Assembly: GCA_900708905.1 (NCBI GenBank)
Contig: CAADRB010000013.1
Location: 1,121,331 to 1,185,330 of the forward strand
Length of the DNA stretch: 64,000 bases
DNA from: Hymenolepis diminuta
Taxonomy: Eukaryota > Platyhelminthes > Cestoda > Cyclophyllidea > Hymenolepididae
Reading direction: 5' to 3'
The notes under the pieces: model-generated
What the model was told of the DNA's origin: nothing
What the model saw: the letters and a program-made list of their open reading frames with translations, nothing else
Databases searched by the model: none
Made by a program: the position numbers and the translations under genes
Part shown: in pieces, positions 51,901 to 63,000 of the stretch
Position numbering within the stretch: the stretch's first letter is position 1
Layout: every line of letters begins with the position of its first letter

Positions 51901-52634
51901 TTTGTAATCTCAGTATGGGTGCATTTTTATTAAAAATCCGCTACGAACAAAAAGGAGCCCATAGCTATCTGCCTGCTCTAGTAAGTTGGGGAACCAATCA
52001 CAAATCACTCACTGTCTGGAGTGAGTGTTTTTAAAAATCATCTTTATGTAAAAGAAACATTTATGCCTTGATAAGTTATATAAATAATCAAGTAGTATAA
52101 TGAAACAACTTACTAGAATTAAGAAATAAGAAATTTCCTTGAAATCCCGACATTAATGCGGATTTCTCAAGCGATGATCGAGTAGATGTGTGGAAAACTA
52201 ACAGAAGAGTATTATTCTCCGAGTAAAAGGTCTTCCTTTTCTGCATTGATAAAGATCCACATATTACGGTGGGTGCCTCTACATAGTGTTGGGGTGAGTT
52301 TGAATTCGACGCTGATGCCAGGTTCATCAAACTTGAAATGTTACTTGGAAGAATCGCGACGTAATCGAAGCATCTTAAAGTTAGGCAATTCGATTTCATT
52401 TGTAAATTTTTATTGTAAGAAAATAATGCTTAAAATAATCAAATTTCGCTTACACGTCCATTCTTGGAGGACTTAGATTAACAGTGAGGAAGGATATCTG
52501 TACAATCTGTGAAGGAAGTCCTTGAAATAAATAGACAATGCACTCGGTTTCTGGAGGATAAGATGAGGGATAATTCGGTGATTTGAAAACTCCATGCAGT
52601 CGCTTTGTACTTGAAAACGTATAACTCCGACAAT
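39476..52634 (-). CDS. Three-CUB-domain protein, multi-exon, 5' end not found
   Basis: Six minus-strand exons (52634-52454, 52373-52114, 49718-49469, 43305-42947, 41693-41438, 39908 down to 39502 or 39476) join in phase to about 571 residues carrying three CUB domains, near residues 2-147, 162-300 and 375-500. Each shows the CUB hallmarks: SPNYP, SPRFP or SPNFP about 20-25 residues after the first cysteine, and four cysteines (2/32/62/99; 162/195/232/265; 375/407/437/462), the last always in CG. CUB domains are extracellular, disulfide-bonded ligand- or protein-binding modules. Sequons such as NNT, NTS and NST also fit a secreted or surface protein. An acidic linker (about 300-374) separates CUB2 from CUB3. 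Tandem CUBs without protease or EGF domains recall ion-channel auxiliary proteins (SOL-1, NETO), a suggestion only. The start, the signal peptide and any membrane anchor are not identified. Confidence 0.85.
39909..41437 (-). other. CUB gene intron 5 with a plus-strand coding-like patch
   Basis: A 1529-nt intron. Its middle (about 40260-40992) is less AT-rich and holds plus-strand open stretches, the longest at 40681-40992 (about 103 codons from a TTG; contains VDRSCACTEPRQVMDSL). No domain is recognised. A decayed mobile element or old nested gene on the opposite strand is the likeliest explanation. Confidence 0.45.
41438..41693 (-). CDS. CUB gene exon 5: linker and CUB3 first half
   Basis: The acceptor TTCTTTACAG precedes 41693 and the donor GTAAGT follows 41438. 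The exon enters in phase 1 and leaves in phase 2. About 24 linker residues are followed by the CUB start: cysteine one in QQTCNAPE, then EEGVITSPNFPDIYPKC and YFRGRSGQRVFLKFVLLEL. It matches the CUB consensus closely. Confidence 0.92.
41694..42946 (-). other. CUB gene intron 4
   Basis: A 1253-nt phase-1 intron between CUB2 and CUB3. It holds only AT-rich sequence with a C-rich patch near 42505; nothing coding is seen. Confidence 0.8.
42947..43305 (-). CDS. CUB gene exon 4: CUB2 second half plus linker
   Basis: The acceptor TTTTAATTCAG precedes 43305 and the donor GTAAGT follows 42947, phase 1. Its first base completes the serine codon before cysteine three (CIFETV). RICGTL gives cysteine four, and NLMLTFLSLPF then GGYLIEFAFV the last CUB strands. 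The exon then runs on into an acidic, helix-like linker (about 50 residues, for example ESVKEIYEYLHNVQK) with no recognised domain. Confidence 0.9.
47535..47675. repeat. Divergent direct repeat, copy 1
   Basis: Aligns by eye to 48965-49085: shared words include CTTAATGGT, ATCAG(T/C)AATT(G/A)ACAATA and TTTTTCTTGAATGAA versus TATTTTTGAATGAAA. Identity is about two thirds, with a gap of about 15 bases. The copies are about 1.43 kb apart, same orientation, inside CUB intron 3. Type unknown. Confidence 0.55.
48965..49085. repeat. Divergent direct repeat, copy 2
   Basis: Partner of 47535-47675. The 1.4 kb between the copies includes the only longish open frames of this intron (47572-48018 and 48184-48432 minus), so the pair could bound an old inserted element or mark a local duplication. 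Confidence 0.5.
49469..49718 (-). CDS. CUB gene exon 3: CUB2 first half
   Basis: This exon lies between the acceptor TTTCTTCTAG (before 49718) and a weaker donor GTGGGC (after 49469), entering in phase 1 and leaving in phase 2. It reads KCSYAI, GGRIVSPRFPNNYPPNIRC and YTFMGRSDDRVVMSI, a good CUB first half, with SPRFP in place of SPNYP. Phase agreement on both sides with exons 2 and 4 supports it strongly; the donor is the least certain point. Confidence 0.85.
49719..52113 (-). other. CUB gene intron 2
   Basis: A 2395-nt phase-1 intron between CUB1 and CUB2, AT-rich, with no coding content recognised. Confidence 0.75.
52114..52373 (-). CDS. CUB gene exon 2: CUB1 second half
   Basis: After an 80-nt intron the acceptor CTTTAAG precedes 52373. 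The first base completes the valine codon before cysteine three (CFDYVAI). VICGSL supplies cysteine four, and NNTLLLVFHTS then GFQGNFLFL give the closing CUB strands. The donor GTAAGT follows 52114, phase 1. The loop before ICG is longer than usual and rich in Ser and Asn. Confidence 0.88.
52454..52634 (-). CDS. CUB gene exon 1 as recognised: CUB1 first half
   Basis: The acceptor ATTCCAG precedes 52634 and the donor GTAAGC follows 52454. The exon enters in phase 1 and leaves in phase 2. It encodes CRSYTF, then GVFKSPNYPSSYPPETEC, then LFQGLPSQIVQISF: first and second cysteines with the signature SPNYP between them. It is the clearest CUB half in the window. Confidence 0.9.
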
Positions 52635-52709
52635 CTGGAATTTCAAAATAGTAAATTCATGTTTTAAATCATTATAACACAAATAATACGGACAGTGGTT
52701 TATCACCTC

Positions 52710-52999
52710 TTTTGACGAAGAAGTAAAACTTCGGAATTATGGAATGGACTTCTACCAATAAAGCAAAGTAAGCTTTTTGCCATATATGCTCGAGTATCTT
52801 TAAGCAGTTTCTTCTGGCAATTTTCAGGGACAAGATCTGTCAAAAGTGTTCTTTTGAATAATTCAGGAATTTTCTCCCTGTATCTTTTTAGCACAAGGAA
52901 AAATTTACCCGAACCTGCCTTGGGAATTAATTGAATTCCATTATTTATAAAACAGAAAGATAGGTCTTTGGTATTGTGATTTTTACAAAGAAGTTGCAC
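52710..52999 (-). other. Possible upstream exon of the CUB gene
   Basis: The intron before the CUB1 exon needs a phase-1 donor upstream. Two lie here: GTGATA after a frame ending KFYFFVKR (open back to the acceptor-like CTTTTGACAG near 52830), and GTAGAA after a frame ending MAKSLLCFI, which could be part of a signal peptide. Both would supply the G of the aspartate codon preceding CUB1. They use different frames, so at most one is right, and neither shows a recognised domain. Confidence 0.25.
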
Positions 53000-55900
53000 T
53001 AAGTAGATTTGTTAAAATGAAAATTTATGTCCCTGCGTCGAAGAAATAATCACGAAATCCTACCGTTATGAAATGTTAATCTAAAAGAAATCAACTTTAA
53101 AATATATTTATTTAAAAGTTTTTCTTATTGTGGAAATTTTTAAAAATAAATAAAGCGGGAAGTGGTTAATCATAATCAAAAATCCAAATTGCAAACTGTA
53201 TATCATAAAGTTTTAAATATGTTTCAAAATTATTTATTTAATGAGTTGTTTTGATATATTTCGTGATCTACTAGATTAATACGTCGAAAGCTTTTTAACA
53301 TTTTGCCTTCGCTCACGAAATTCACTGCCAACGGCCACTTAATATCTCAAGTTGACCGTATTTTTAAATTAAAATCTGGAAGCTAATTAAAACCTTACGC
53401 CTATAAAATCGGTTACTTTCATTGCAATTACATTTATCTGTCATAAAAAGGAAAAAAAATATATGATAAATTTAATAAAATCGCATAAATAGAGCATATT
53501 TATTCAATAAATGATAAAAGCGGAAATTTTTTCCCAAATTTATTGTGTGCTTTTGAAGGAATGAGAAAGTATTTTGTAATCATAATTAAGTTGGCTCACT
53601 TGGGTGTTGAATAACAGCCAAGGGGTCCATATTTGGTGGTGCTCGAAGACCAAACAAGAATTGACAACAACAAACGAATAGCAGAATATATTTACTGAAG
53701 TTATCTGCTATCGTGGGATGACGCATCATCTGGAGGTACAAATACCTGAGGTCGCCATTTAGTTACTTGCAAACTGTTACTCAAGAGAACTGACCACTCT
53801 GTGCCGGTGTAATAACGCCTTTGAGAAGCATCAGTTTATCTGCCTTCTCATTGGCTGAAATTACTCCCTCCAATCATAAAGTTATCTTGGGTAATTTAAG
53901 TTATATATAATAATCGAAATAATTTGTGGTGCAATTTTTTATTTAATAAATAAAATTTTCTTTCTATTTGGTATTTTAACACTCATCTTTTTTCTGATTT
54001 CGTTCACTTACGAAGTAAATTTATTTCCATATTCTGAATCTAAGTATTATCAATAGAATTTGCTTGGTCTAATTTTCCTCCTTAACGGTTTGACGATAAT
54101 TCCTTTTGAACCATCTCTCATGTTTTAGTCGGTTTGTGTCCGCTTAGGACGGTTGAAGACCTTAGACATGACCCAAGAGCGTTTGCTACCTCCATGTAAA
54201 TTTCTTCTCTATTAGCCTAAATGTGCTTTATTCTGTGGCACAAATTTACCCGTACTCAATGTCGAGCATGCTATACCAGTCACCAACAAATGACGTTTTT
54301 TTGCATTCACTCCTTTCCAAACAGGGAGATTATGATAATTGGAGAAATTTTATTCATTTCTACAGTTGTATATCACCTTACCCCTCCGTCTTCAGAGCAT
54401 AAGGAATGTAGAACCTTGCTAATTCATCCATCAATAAATGGGAGCGCTTTCTGAGCTCCATTAAAGTCATTGCAAATGTGCGACCACTTTAACTGACTTC
54501 TTCAAATGATAACTTTAAGTAACTTTTCCGGTGTTATATCTCCATTGTTAATTACAAAAAGATGACACCTTAATGGAGAAATGAATTATTTTTAGCTGAA
54601 TCTGACATGAGCTCATTGATGGACTTTAGTCATTTCATCCCGTGAATGACTTACTTAATTGACAGGGCTTCTTAAAATAGCTAGTTACAATTAGATTTAT
54701 TTTAGCTCCAACCTTATTTCTTGTCAAATTAATTAGCTTCCTGTTTTCAACTTTTACTCCATAAGGTCCATATTAATTACAAAGGTGTTTGAGTACGTAC
54801 ACTAATTTTTCCGCTTAATTCAACTTACCGTTTCTCATCCACATAATGGATTTATTTTCTAAAAAGAAATTGAAAGACGGGACAATATCAATAGCACCAA
54901 TAAACTTACCGCAAGGACGTGAAGTTCGTGATTGATCCCTGATTGAGTAATGTACATGCCGGAGATGCTGCTCTTGCTGCCCTGATAAGCACCCATTAAC
55001 CTTCAATTATCAATTTCAGTGAAAAGACCTTAATTTTAATAAACATTGTTGAAGAAATAAATGAAAAGGCTTAGAGTTTCCACACCGTTCTCTACTTTTT
55101 GCCAAATTATCAGGGTCCAGTACTATTTAGTGAGCACAATTATATATACATAAGCATATATACGTTTGTCTGTGTGTAACTTGTCATTTATGCTTGATTT
55201 CTAGTTAAAGAAGATTATGAAGTTAATTTACTTTAGTTGTAAATCACTAAATCCTCCCTTACTTCATCATCGTTTACTTATTGAAAGAGAAATTTGATCT
55301 ACCGCGTGATATAACGCTGATATATTATAACCATAAATATGTATATATATTCGTAATTTTATTTTTTCGATCAATTCTTGAGAATATAATAGCTGAATAA
55401 ATGAAGTGTTAAATTTATTGAACTCCAGAACTTTTTGCAGCGCCAATTTTGCAGGAAAATAAGAAATATTGAAATTTTTCAAGGAGAAAATAGTTAGCAG
55501 TTTTCATTTCAAGATCTTTTGTTTATCATGGTCATTATTTCTCGACTAAAGCCATGTATTTTAAAAAAGAAGAATATTTCCTAAATTCGTAAATAAAATG
55601 AACCATCATCTTTCAGTAGAGGATTTCGTTTTATAAATATATCAGTGAACTTAAAAGTCCCACTTTGTTTGGAGAGATTAAGAGATTTAAAAAATTTTTA
55701 AATTCGCATTTTGTAGGAGAGAATGCTACTCCACTCTCCAATTTCTATACGCGAGACATAATTAATTAGCCTTCTTCAATTTTAGAATGGCTTCTAGTGA
55801 TAATGGCTTTGATTCTCAAGCTTGCATAGAAGTCGGCCTAATACTGATTTGTCTGTTATTTTTAAAATAAGATCATTTACGGGACGTATCTACAGTTAGG

Positions 55901-56650
55901 TGGTAAGTCTCTCCAGGGCAAAAGTGATAAAGTGAAAAGTAGTTAAACAGCATCAGCTCTTATCTAGGAACTTAAGCATGAAGGTTTGAGTTGAGCCGTC
56001 ATAAAAGCTCTAAATCTGTGTGATTTGAAATATGTGCATTCCTCTATTATTAATTGAACTAAATTGTTCCTGTATTTTTAAGATACAAATAACAATCTGA
56101 TACTTTTCACAACGACTGTCCCTGAGAGATTGTCACATTTCAAGGACGTATCAATGAATCATATCAAAGACCAACTCTTTAATCGTAAAATGCTGGTTGC
56201 TTCGGGATGGAATTCCTGCATACCAAAATTTAGAGTTTGTCCATAAATTTTTTGTGCCAGAATGAAGAATTTTATCTCTTCAGTAATTTTCTATTGAAAA
56301 CTATATTGTATGTGAAATGATTATGACTTTATCAAATGTGCTAAGTGAACAATGAGGAGGACGTAATAATTTCCATGTAAATTTCATTGAAAATATAAAT
56401 TTAATACTCCGTTCCATAATGTCTTCCACTGCATTGATCATATTTCATATAACTATGGGATGTTACACAATTTTGTAAGTTTCATTTGAATCAAGTTATC
56501 TATAGCCAATAACACTTTGCATTATCACTCATATTTCCACGTTGTCATCAATATTTAGGGTTTTTGTACCCTTGATTAAATTCAAGACGCAAAATAGGCC
56601 CTAAACAATCTTCCTGTCGATGAGCTACTTGATAAATTCTGTTCCTCCAT
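53000..56650. other. Upstream tract of the CUB gene, no certain exon
   Basis: AT-rich. One short minus-strand stretch (54996-54910) starts at an ATG and ends at a consensus donor; it is described in the findings. Open frames at 54221-54454 (plus) and 55267-55482 (minus) show no motif. Confidence 0.5.
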
Positions 56651-56656
56651 CTGTAT

Positions 56657-56932
56657 TTAAAGAGTAAATGTCTTCGATTGCTTTGAGGCCGGTAATCTAG
56701 CGGTTCCGGAATGTGACCAGAAATAACAGCTCAGTGTTAGCAGCTGAAAAGTGTGGAGACCTAAGCTTTGGTTGCATTCCACAGTAACTGGATATACACA
56801 TTGGTAATGACCGCCTGATAGATTTAAATAATCCCTAAGATCGGAGACCGTGGTTGGTTGGGTTGTCATTGATGAGTTGATCAAAAATATGGTCGGGAAT
56901 AATACGCTGACATTCACGTAAATATTTCGCAT
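56657..56932 (-). other. Small open frame with TATA-like box, unrecognised
   Basis: A 91-codon minus-strand frame from a real ATG. Its N-terminus is hydrophobic (VSVLFPTIFLINSS), which could act as a signal peptide, followed by a Thr-rich stretch and a few cysteines. A TATATAA word lies about 65 bases upstream (57003-56997). The surrounding 350 bases are less AT-rich than the neighbourhood, which also suits a repeat-derived segment. No family is recognised and no splice or poly-A evidence was found. Confidence 0.22.
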
Positions 56933-56996
56933 AATTCATATCCTTTTCTGAGCTGGCTGGTAGTCATGCTTGATCCCAGCTCACATTTTGATTGGA

Positions 56997-57003
56997 TTAT
57001 ATA
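56997..57003 (-). promoter_or_regulatory. TATA-like box
   Basis: TATATAA on the minus strand about 65 nt before the ATG at 56932, a plausible promoter spacing. Similar words are frequent in this AT-rich window, so support is weak. Confidence 0.2.
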
Positions 57004-57009
57004 AGCGTC

Positions 57010-60000
57010 CGTTCCCACGACATGAAAAATTAGTTGGATATGTCCTCACACTTTAATTGATTGTTGGTGTACATTTGTATTGGATGACTAAAGAAGACAG
57101 CGTACTCTGCAGGCATTCAGCCGACTAACCGGTCGAAAATTTAAACTATACTGGCCAACTTAAATAGAAATTCAAAGTCGTTAGTAGGGTACCGTATGTC
57201 TCGAGATCTTTGCGTAATTAGGAGGTACTGTGTTTAGTAACATTGAATAAGTTTGCAAAACGTTTACAAAAGTAACTACTGTTTTATTTATTTCCAAGCT
57301 CTGATTCCGGCTCCGGAACAGATTAGTCAGTTCTGTTAGCCCTCCGAGTATGTGAGATCGGGAAAATATTCATTTAACCACTCATTTACACCCTGAAAGG
57401 CCAAATTAATCTCTTTTAATTTAAGGGAGAATAAACCTGTGCTCAATATTAAAAACATGAGACTGTTAATTTAGGCCATAGTATTTCGTTATTTTTCAAT
57501 GACATGGAGCATTGTTTCTGGAAAATAATGCTGTCAGAGAATTTTTCCAGCAAGATCGTACATTCAGTTCCTAAACGGACGTTTGTTTTAAATTTAAGAC
57601 TTCTTCAATGGTTTTGAAAAGTTGATTTGCTCAAAGACATTGGGAAAGTTAAATTCGCTGTTAAACATTGGACAAAGGTGCTATCTGGCATTAAATAGAA
57701 GGAAATTTGAGGACTTTGATACCAAAAAGCAATGATTTCTGTGGAACTCCAGTGGCGATTGTTTTATTTTTCCATATCGTTGTCCTTGAGATATCAGATT
57801 TATTCCTATGAAAATTGCTAAACACAAAGTTATTACGACATCAGATGCTGACTCATAGTGTTTGTCAGTCTCTCGAAGTATTACGCACCTACTGACTCAT
57901 ACCTTTACTCTTACTGTCAATGAGCAATGAACCAGAAATTAGTACTTCTCTGGGGCGATACTTAGCCTATTTTGATCTAGCTCCTAAAGTATTCTTACTT
58001 GGGATTAGTATTACTTTAGCCCTTTTTCATTACTAAGCATTTCGCAAGGCACTTGAACACTTGCCAACTTGAATCTAGTCACAGGGTAATAATTTGTAAT
58101 ATAAAAGTTTTCCCTTACCAAAAATCGAACTTATTTGACTGAAAAATATTACGGTTTATCCAATCAATTTTGTTTAAGATTTCTAATAGAAACCCTTTGA
58201 CTGTGGGCATTGTTCCAACTTTATATTTTTTAGAAGACAGGTCTAAAAATTTCAATATAAAAAAAGAATTTCTATCTGTAATTGATTATTTTTCTTTTTA
58301 CCTTCACTTTAAAACGTGCTCTTCAAACGAACATGAAAAAGCAGGCATGACCAAAGATTTTCACTGACCTCGAGAGAGGACACTCCTCCCGTTTGAACTC
58401 ATTCATCATTCATTGAACTCATTTGGCCAAAATAGTCTCCCACTTTTAAACTCCACTTTCCTTTACTCCTTTACATAGATGGTGTGAATAGACAATTTGC
58501 ACACTTTGGGTTGTTCCCTGCGATTTTAGAGTTGTCTAAGTAGAAGCTTAGTTTCTCAAAAGCCTCTAGTTTTTTTCGTAAGAGAAAAACCAAGTCCTCC
58601 TTATCGGGCTATATTAAACGTGTCGGTCCTCTATATTTGGCTGGCCAATAACGGATGCTGAATTTTCTAACAAGTGACCTCTAATAATGCCAATGTTTGC
58701 TGAAGGAAGATCATTTTACTCATATAAACAAAGTAGAAGTGATGAATACAAACCTGACAATTTTAGCCATACACTTGCTAGAGAGTTTCCTAGAATGGCA
58801 CCTAAGGGAATTGGAGAGCAATTAGCTGACTGAAAGTGTAATTCATTTAGCTTGAAGCACTATTTTAAAGCTTCTACGCTCGATGGTTATTTTCAAGGGC
58901 AATAGTATTGAAGGTAGTTGTGTTCTGCGAAGAAAAATCTATTTTCACGAGGTGCTGATGGCAATCAGGTATCTAATCTCATATGTGGACGGCTAGTTTC
59001 TCGTTTGACAACTAAAACAAACTGATAATACACTGCATTTCAAAACATATAATAAGGTGCTGCAGTTTAATAACTTCACTTACGTTAAGAAGTTACCAAG
59101 TCGTTATAATTAGATTAGTAATAACCATGTAAAGATAATTGCGTTTTGGTGACGCAGTGATCAACGTGTACTTCTGCAAAATTAAAGGTCACAAAATCGA
59201 TATCATTTGTACACTTCCAAAGGTGTGGTATCTAACTGTCCTTGTTAATTCTGTCTAACAAGAGAAGTACTGGGATGAGATTTCTTTGTAAGAGTGCTTT
59301 GGAATACGTCCCCTCTAGGCAAGTTAAGTGTTGTTAAACTTTCTATTGAGGGTGGAATGTTTTATGAAGTTAATTAACTAAGTTCAATATAATTTTCTCA
59401 AGTCTAATACGTTCATGAAGTCCAGTGCTTCATGCATTCATGAATTTTTGTTTTAATGAGAGTTCGCAAGGAGAAATAAAGATGTTGCACAATGCTAAAC
59501 CTGTAATTTGGATAGAGTGTTGAGCACCTTCAATCTGTTTTACGAAGATATGAATATAGATAAGATCAAAAATGCACATAGATGATATCTTTGAATGGAG
59601 GCAAGTGACTTAGAGCATTGTCTGCACTTGAAATGCTCAATTCGCTCTGAATGATTGAGCAGAAAATAATGAAATGAAAATATAAGCTCAAAATTGCCAA
59701 ATATTGGTGGGGCTTCCTAGTGGTTTCTTTAATTGGCTTGAAGTTTGGAGAACTCCACTTGGCAATAGAGACTAGAGTTGAGATTCTTCACTATTGTTTT
59801 CTATACTAATATATATGTACTCTAATTAAATTAGTATCGTTTAATCTGTTACATCTTTATTCATTTTCTTATCTATGACTATTATTATTAATTACAAAAG
59901 TTGCACAACTTTCAATTGGGAGAAGCATCCACCATCAAATAACTGGATCAAAAAGATACAGAGAGCAACGTCGAGGTACCAAAGGTTCCTACCTTATTTA

Positions 60001-63000
60001 CTTGTTGGACTTGGGTTTTCAATGCTCTCCAAATGCGCAGTTTATGTTCCAAGCTTCAAATTTTATTATTTGATCTCAATACTGCAGCAAATGCTTGTCT
60101 TCGATATTCAATGCTTATTTATCGTAATTACTTAATCAGGAATGATCCGTTTTGCTTTTCTTCCAGGGGTAGAGAAGACAAATGGTTTCATACGACATTC
60201 TGCAGTTTACAGCCTTAACATAACAAAGATGCGATACGTAAAAATTTGAAGTTACTGGAGAATTTACTTCAATAATTAAAACTCATCTTAAATATAGGGA
60301 CAGACTTTATAATAGTGCGTCTAGTTCTTCAAATTTGCCCTTCAATGCTGTATCATATCCGCTGTACTCAAAAGTGTACTGATTAATGTGAAATCAGTAT
60401 CTCATATGAGTAACTAATAAGATATAATTGAATTAAATTTAGGAGCATTTACTAGCCCACTGACAGTAAAGTAAAAGTAATTCGGTCCCAAAATCCACTA
60501 CATTATAAAGGTCAAATATATCGGTATAATTATTATATCGCCTAATCGCTAAAATCGTATTTTATCCCTCGGGCGACTATCTTGCATATTTTCTCAATTT
60601 CGTTCAGGGGTAAACCAAAATTAAGACTTTGTCGTTATCTGACGGAGTCTTCAATAAAACTAACAGCAGTGAGTTCCTCTTTTATGCTGATGAGGTGTCT
60701 CAACCAATTGGAAATTTATTTCTCTCGACTCTTGCTAATTCCATAACTAGGCTATCTTTGTGAGAACCATGAAGATAAACAAAGAGGTAAATTTTTCCGT
60801 AACTCTATATATATATATATATATTACCGGTTGTATTTCTACATTTTATAGTTGTAAAATGATCTCCAAAATCAATTCTGTTTAATTTAATCTGTTTTTC
60901 AATGGTTCCGGATTACTAGCATTAAATTTAAAATTTAATTGTACGTTTATTGTAAAAAAGAACATGCTTGTTTATTTTTGACTAAAAAATTTGAATCATG
61001 ATTAAAAATATTGCGAAAGGGAAAAGAGGAACTATTTACTGATAAATATGACACAGATTTGGAGGCCGTGTTTTGTTCTCCCAAAGGTCAACTGACTCAC
61101 CTAATTAAGAGAACAATTACAGATACGAATAGTGCTTAAATGCCATCAGAAAGACGTCTTGTCGTCAACTTTTGAAGTACTGTAATTATAATATCTTCGG
61201 TAAACTCCAAATTTAAGCACAAACTACTTTTTCTCATGATGGACAAAAGGAGGGAGATCAAAATGATGCATCAAACAATTTACCTTATTCATTTTTTGAT
61301 TTGCGTTTTAGAATATTCACTCAAAGGAGGGCTTGCTGCTTCACGATCCAAAATTATAATTTTATAATTCCTCCCATGGATTACTGAGCTCACAACTCAT
61401 AGTAACATTAACTGTTCGCTACTTCAATTTAGGATTTGGGATGATCTTATAGGATCTTCAGTTGACTAAATTCAATCAATACGAACGCTAACAATTTGAA
61501 ATAAGTATGACTTATAATAGTTCTAATCGAATCCCAATAATTACATTCGTACCCATACTCTTTGTTTCCGCTCTTCATTTTTTCGATTTTTACACTCGTC
61601 AGGCTTCTTAGCCTCGGCCAAGTCAAGCTCAAATTACTGTTTGTCATTTGTCATTTCTCTCCATTTCCGTATCTGGTCTGATCGTTGTAACTAAAATGTT
61701 TGCCATTTCCCAATGGTAGGTGAATTCGGTCACGGGTGGGTTAACAACAGAATTTCAGTGCTCACCAGTAATACCTACTCAAGCTTTTACCACCGACAAA
61801 AAGTGCATTAAATTTCAAATGGGCTGAACTTTAATGATTTGGGTCGAACAGACAACAAGAATTCTAGTTGAACTAGTAGAGGAAATTTGAATAAAGCTTT
61901 AAGCTTCATGAGCAGTCCCAAAACATTGAATTATTTGGGATCCTAATTCTGCAATGAGCTGGCAGTTTCCTACATCCCGAGCTGTCACACGTAATAAAAC
62001 CAACTGTGGGAAGTTTTTCCTCTACTTATTAATTTAATCATGGTCAAATATTCATCTTCTGCCTAATTCAAACCGATATAAATTTTTATAAGTTGGACGC
62101 ATTGCGCTTTTATTCAGTAGGTCTCTCTGTTAAAATTTTGAAGTCTTACTCAAAAAAAAGTCTTCATTTCGTAAAGAATTATTATTAATTTTTTGTATAT
62201 TTTAGATCTATATTTGATTGGCTGTACGTATGGTTAAATCGGCTAATAAAATTACGACACTGTCTCCTCAAAATTTGTCCTTGTACATAGGGTCAAGGGC
62301 AGTTGGTTGATTTTTCTTAATGATTTATTATGAAAAGAGCCATATTTGTTTATTTTTGGCAGGTGCTTTGATCATTGAGTAAATTTTAGTACAAGAATGG
62401 TGATATATTCAAAATTCAAGCAGGTATACTCGAATAGTAGCATCAGTGTGTCGTAACTGTAGCTTAATCCATCATCAATCTTCATGCAATTTAACTCGTT
62501 ATATTAATCTTATCTTGCAGGGTCTTATTATTTCCGGTCCTCACTTAGATAACGTGGAGCTTCATTGTATGTGATCCGATAAACTCAAACAAACTGATCG
62601 ATAAATTTTGCTTCATTAGTTATTTTTTTATCAAGTTGGTACATTAAGGAGTGAGTCGTCCACATAGGGAAAATTTCAGTATTTTCTGATGCAAAAAATG
62701 GTGAAAAAGCATACTCCTTTGGAGTTTCACCAGCATGGGAAAAAGATTTTCTCTGTCTAAAAGCAAGCATATTTTGAGATAGAGCCTAGCTATGAAGTTA
62801 TTCCACCAAACGTGTCTGATCGTATAATTAAATAAAATTTTGTTTAGCTTTCGGTGAATTCATTTAACTAATTTCGTGACTTCAAATTTTCTGGCAAGAT
62901 CTTGATTTCAATTTCAATTGCTAAATAAAATTTTGGTTCATATTTCTTATTTTAGATCAAAACAAAGAGAACTTCGCAATTCAACGCAATTTTGAGAACT

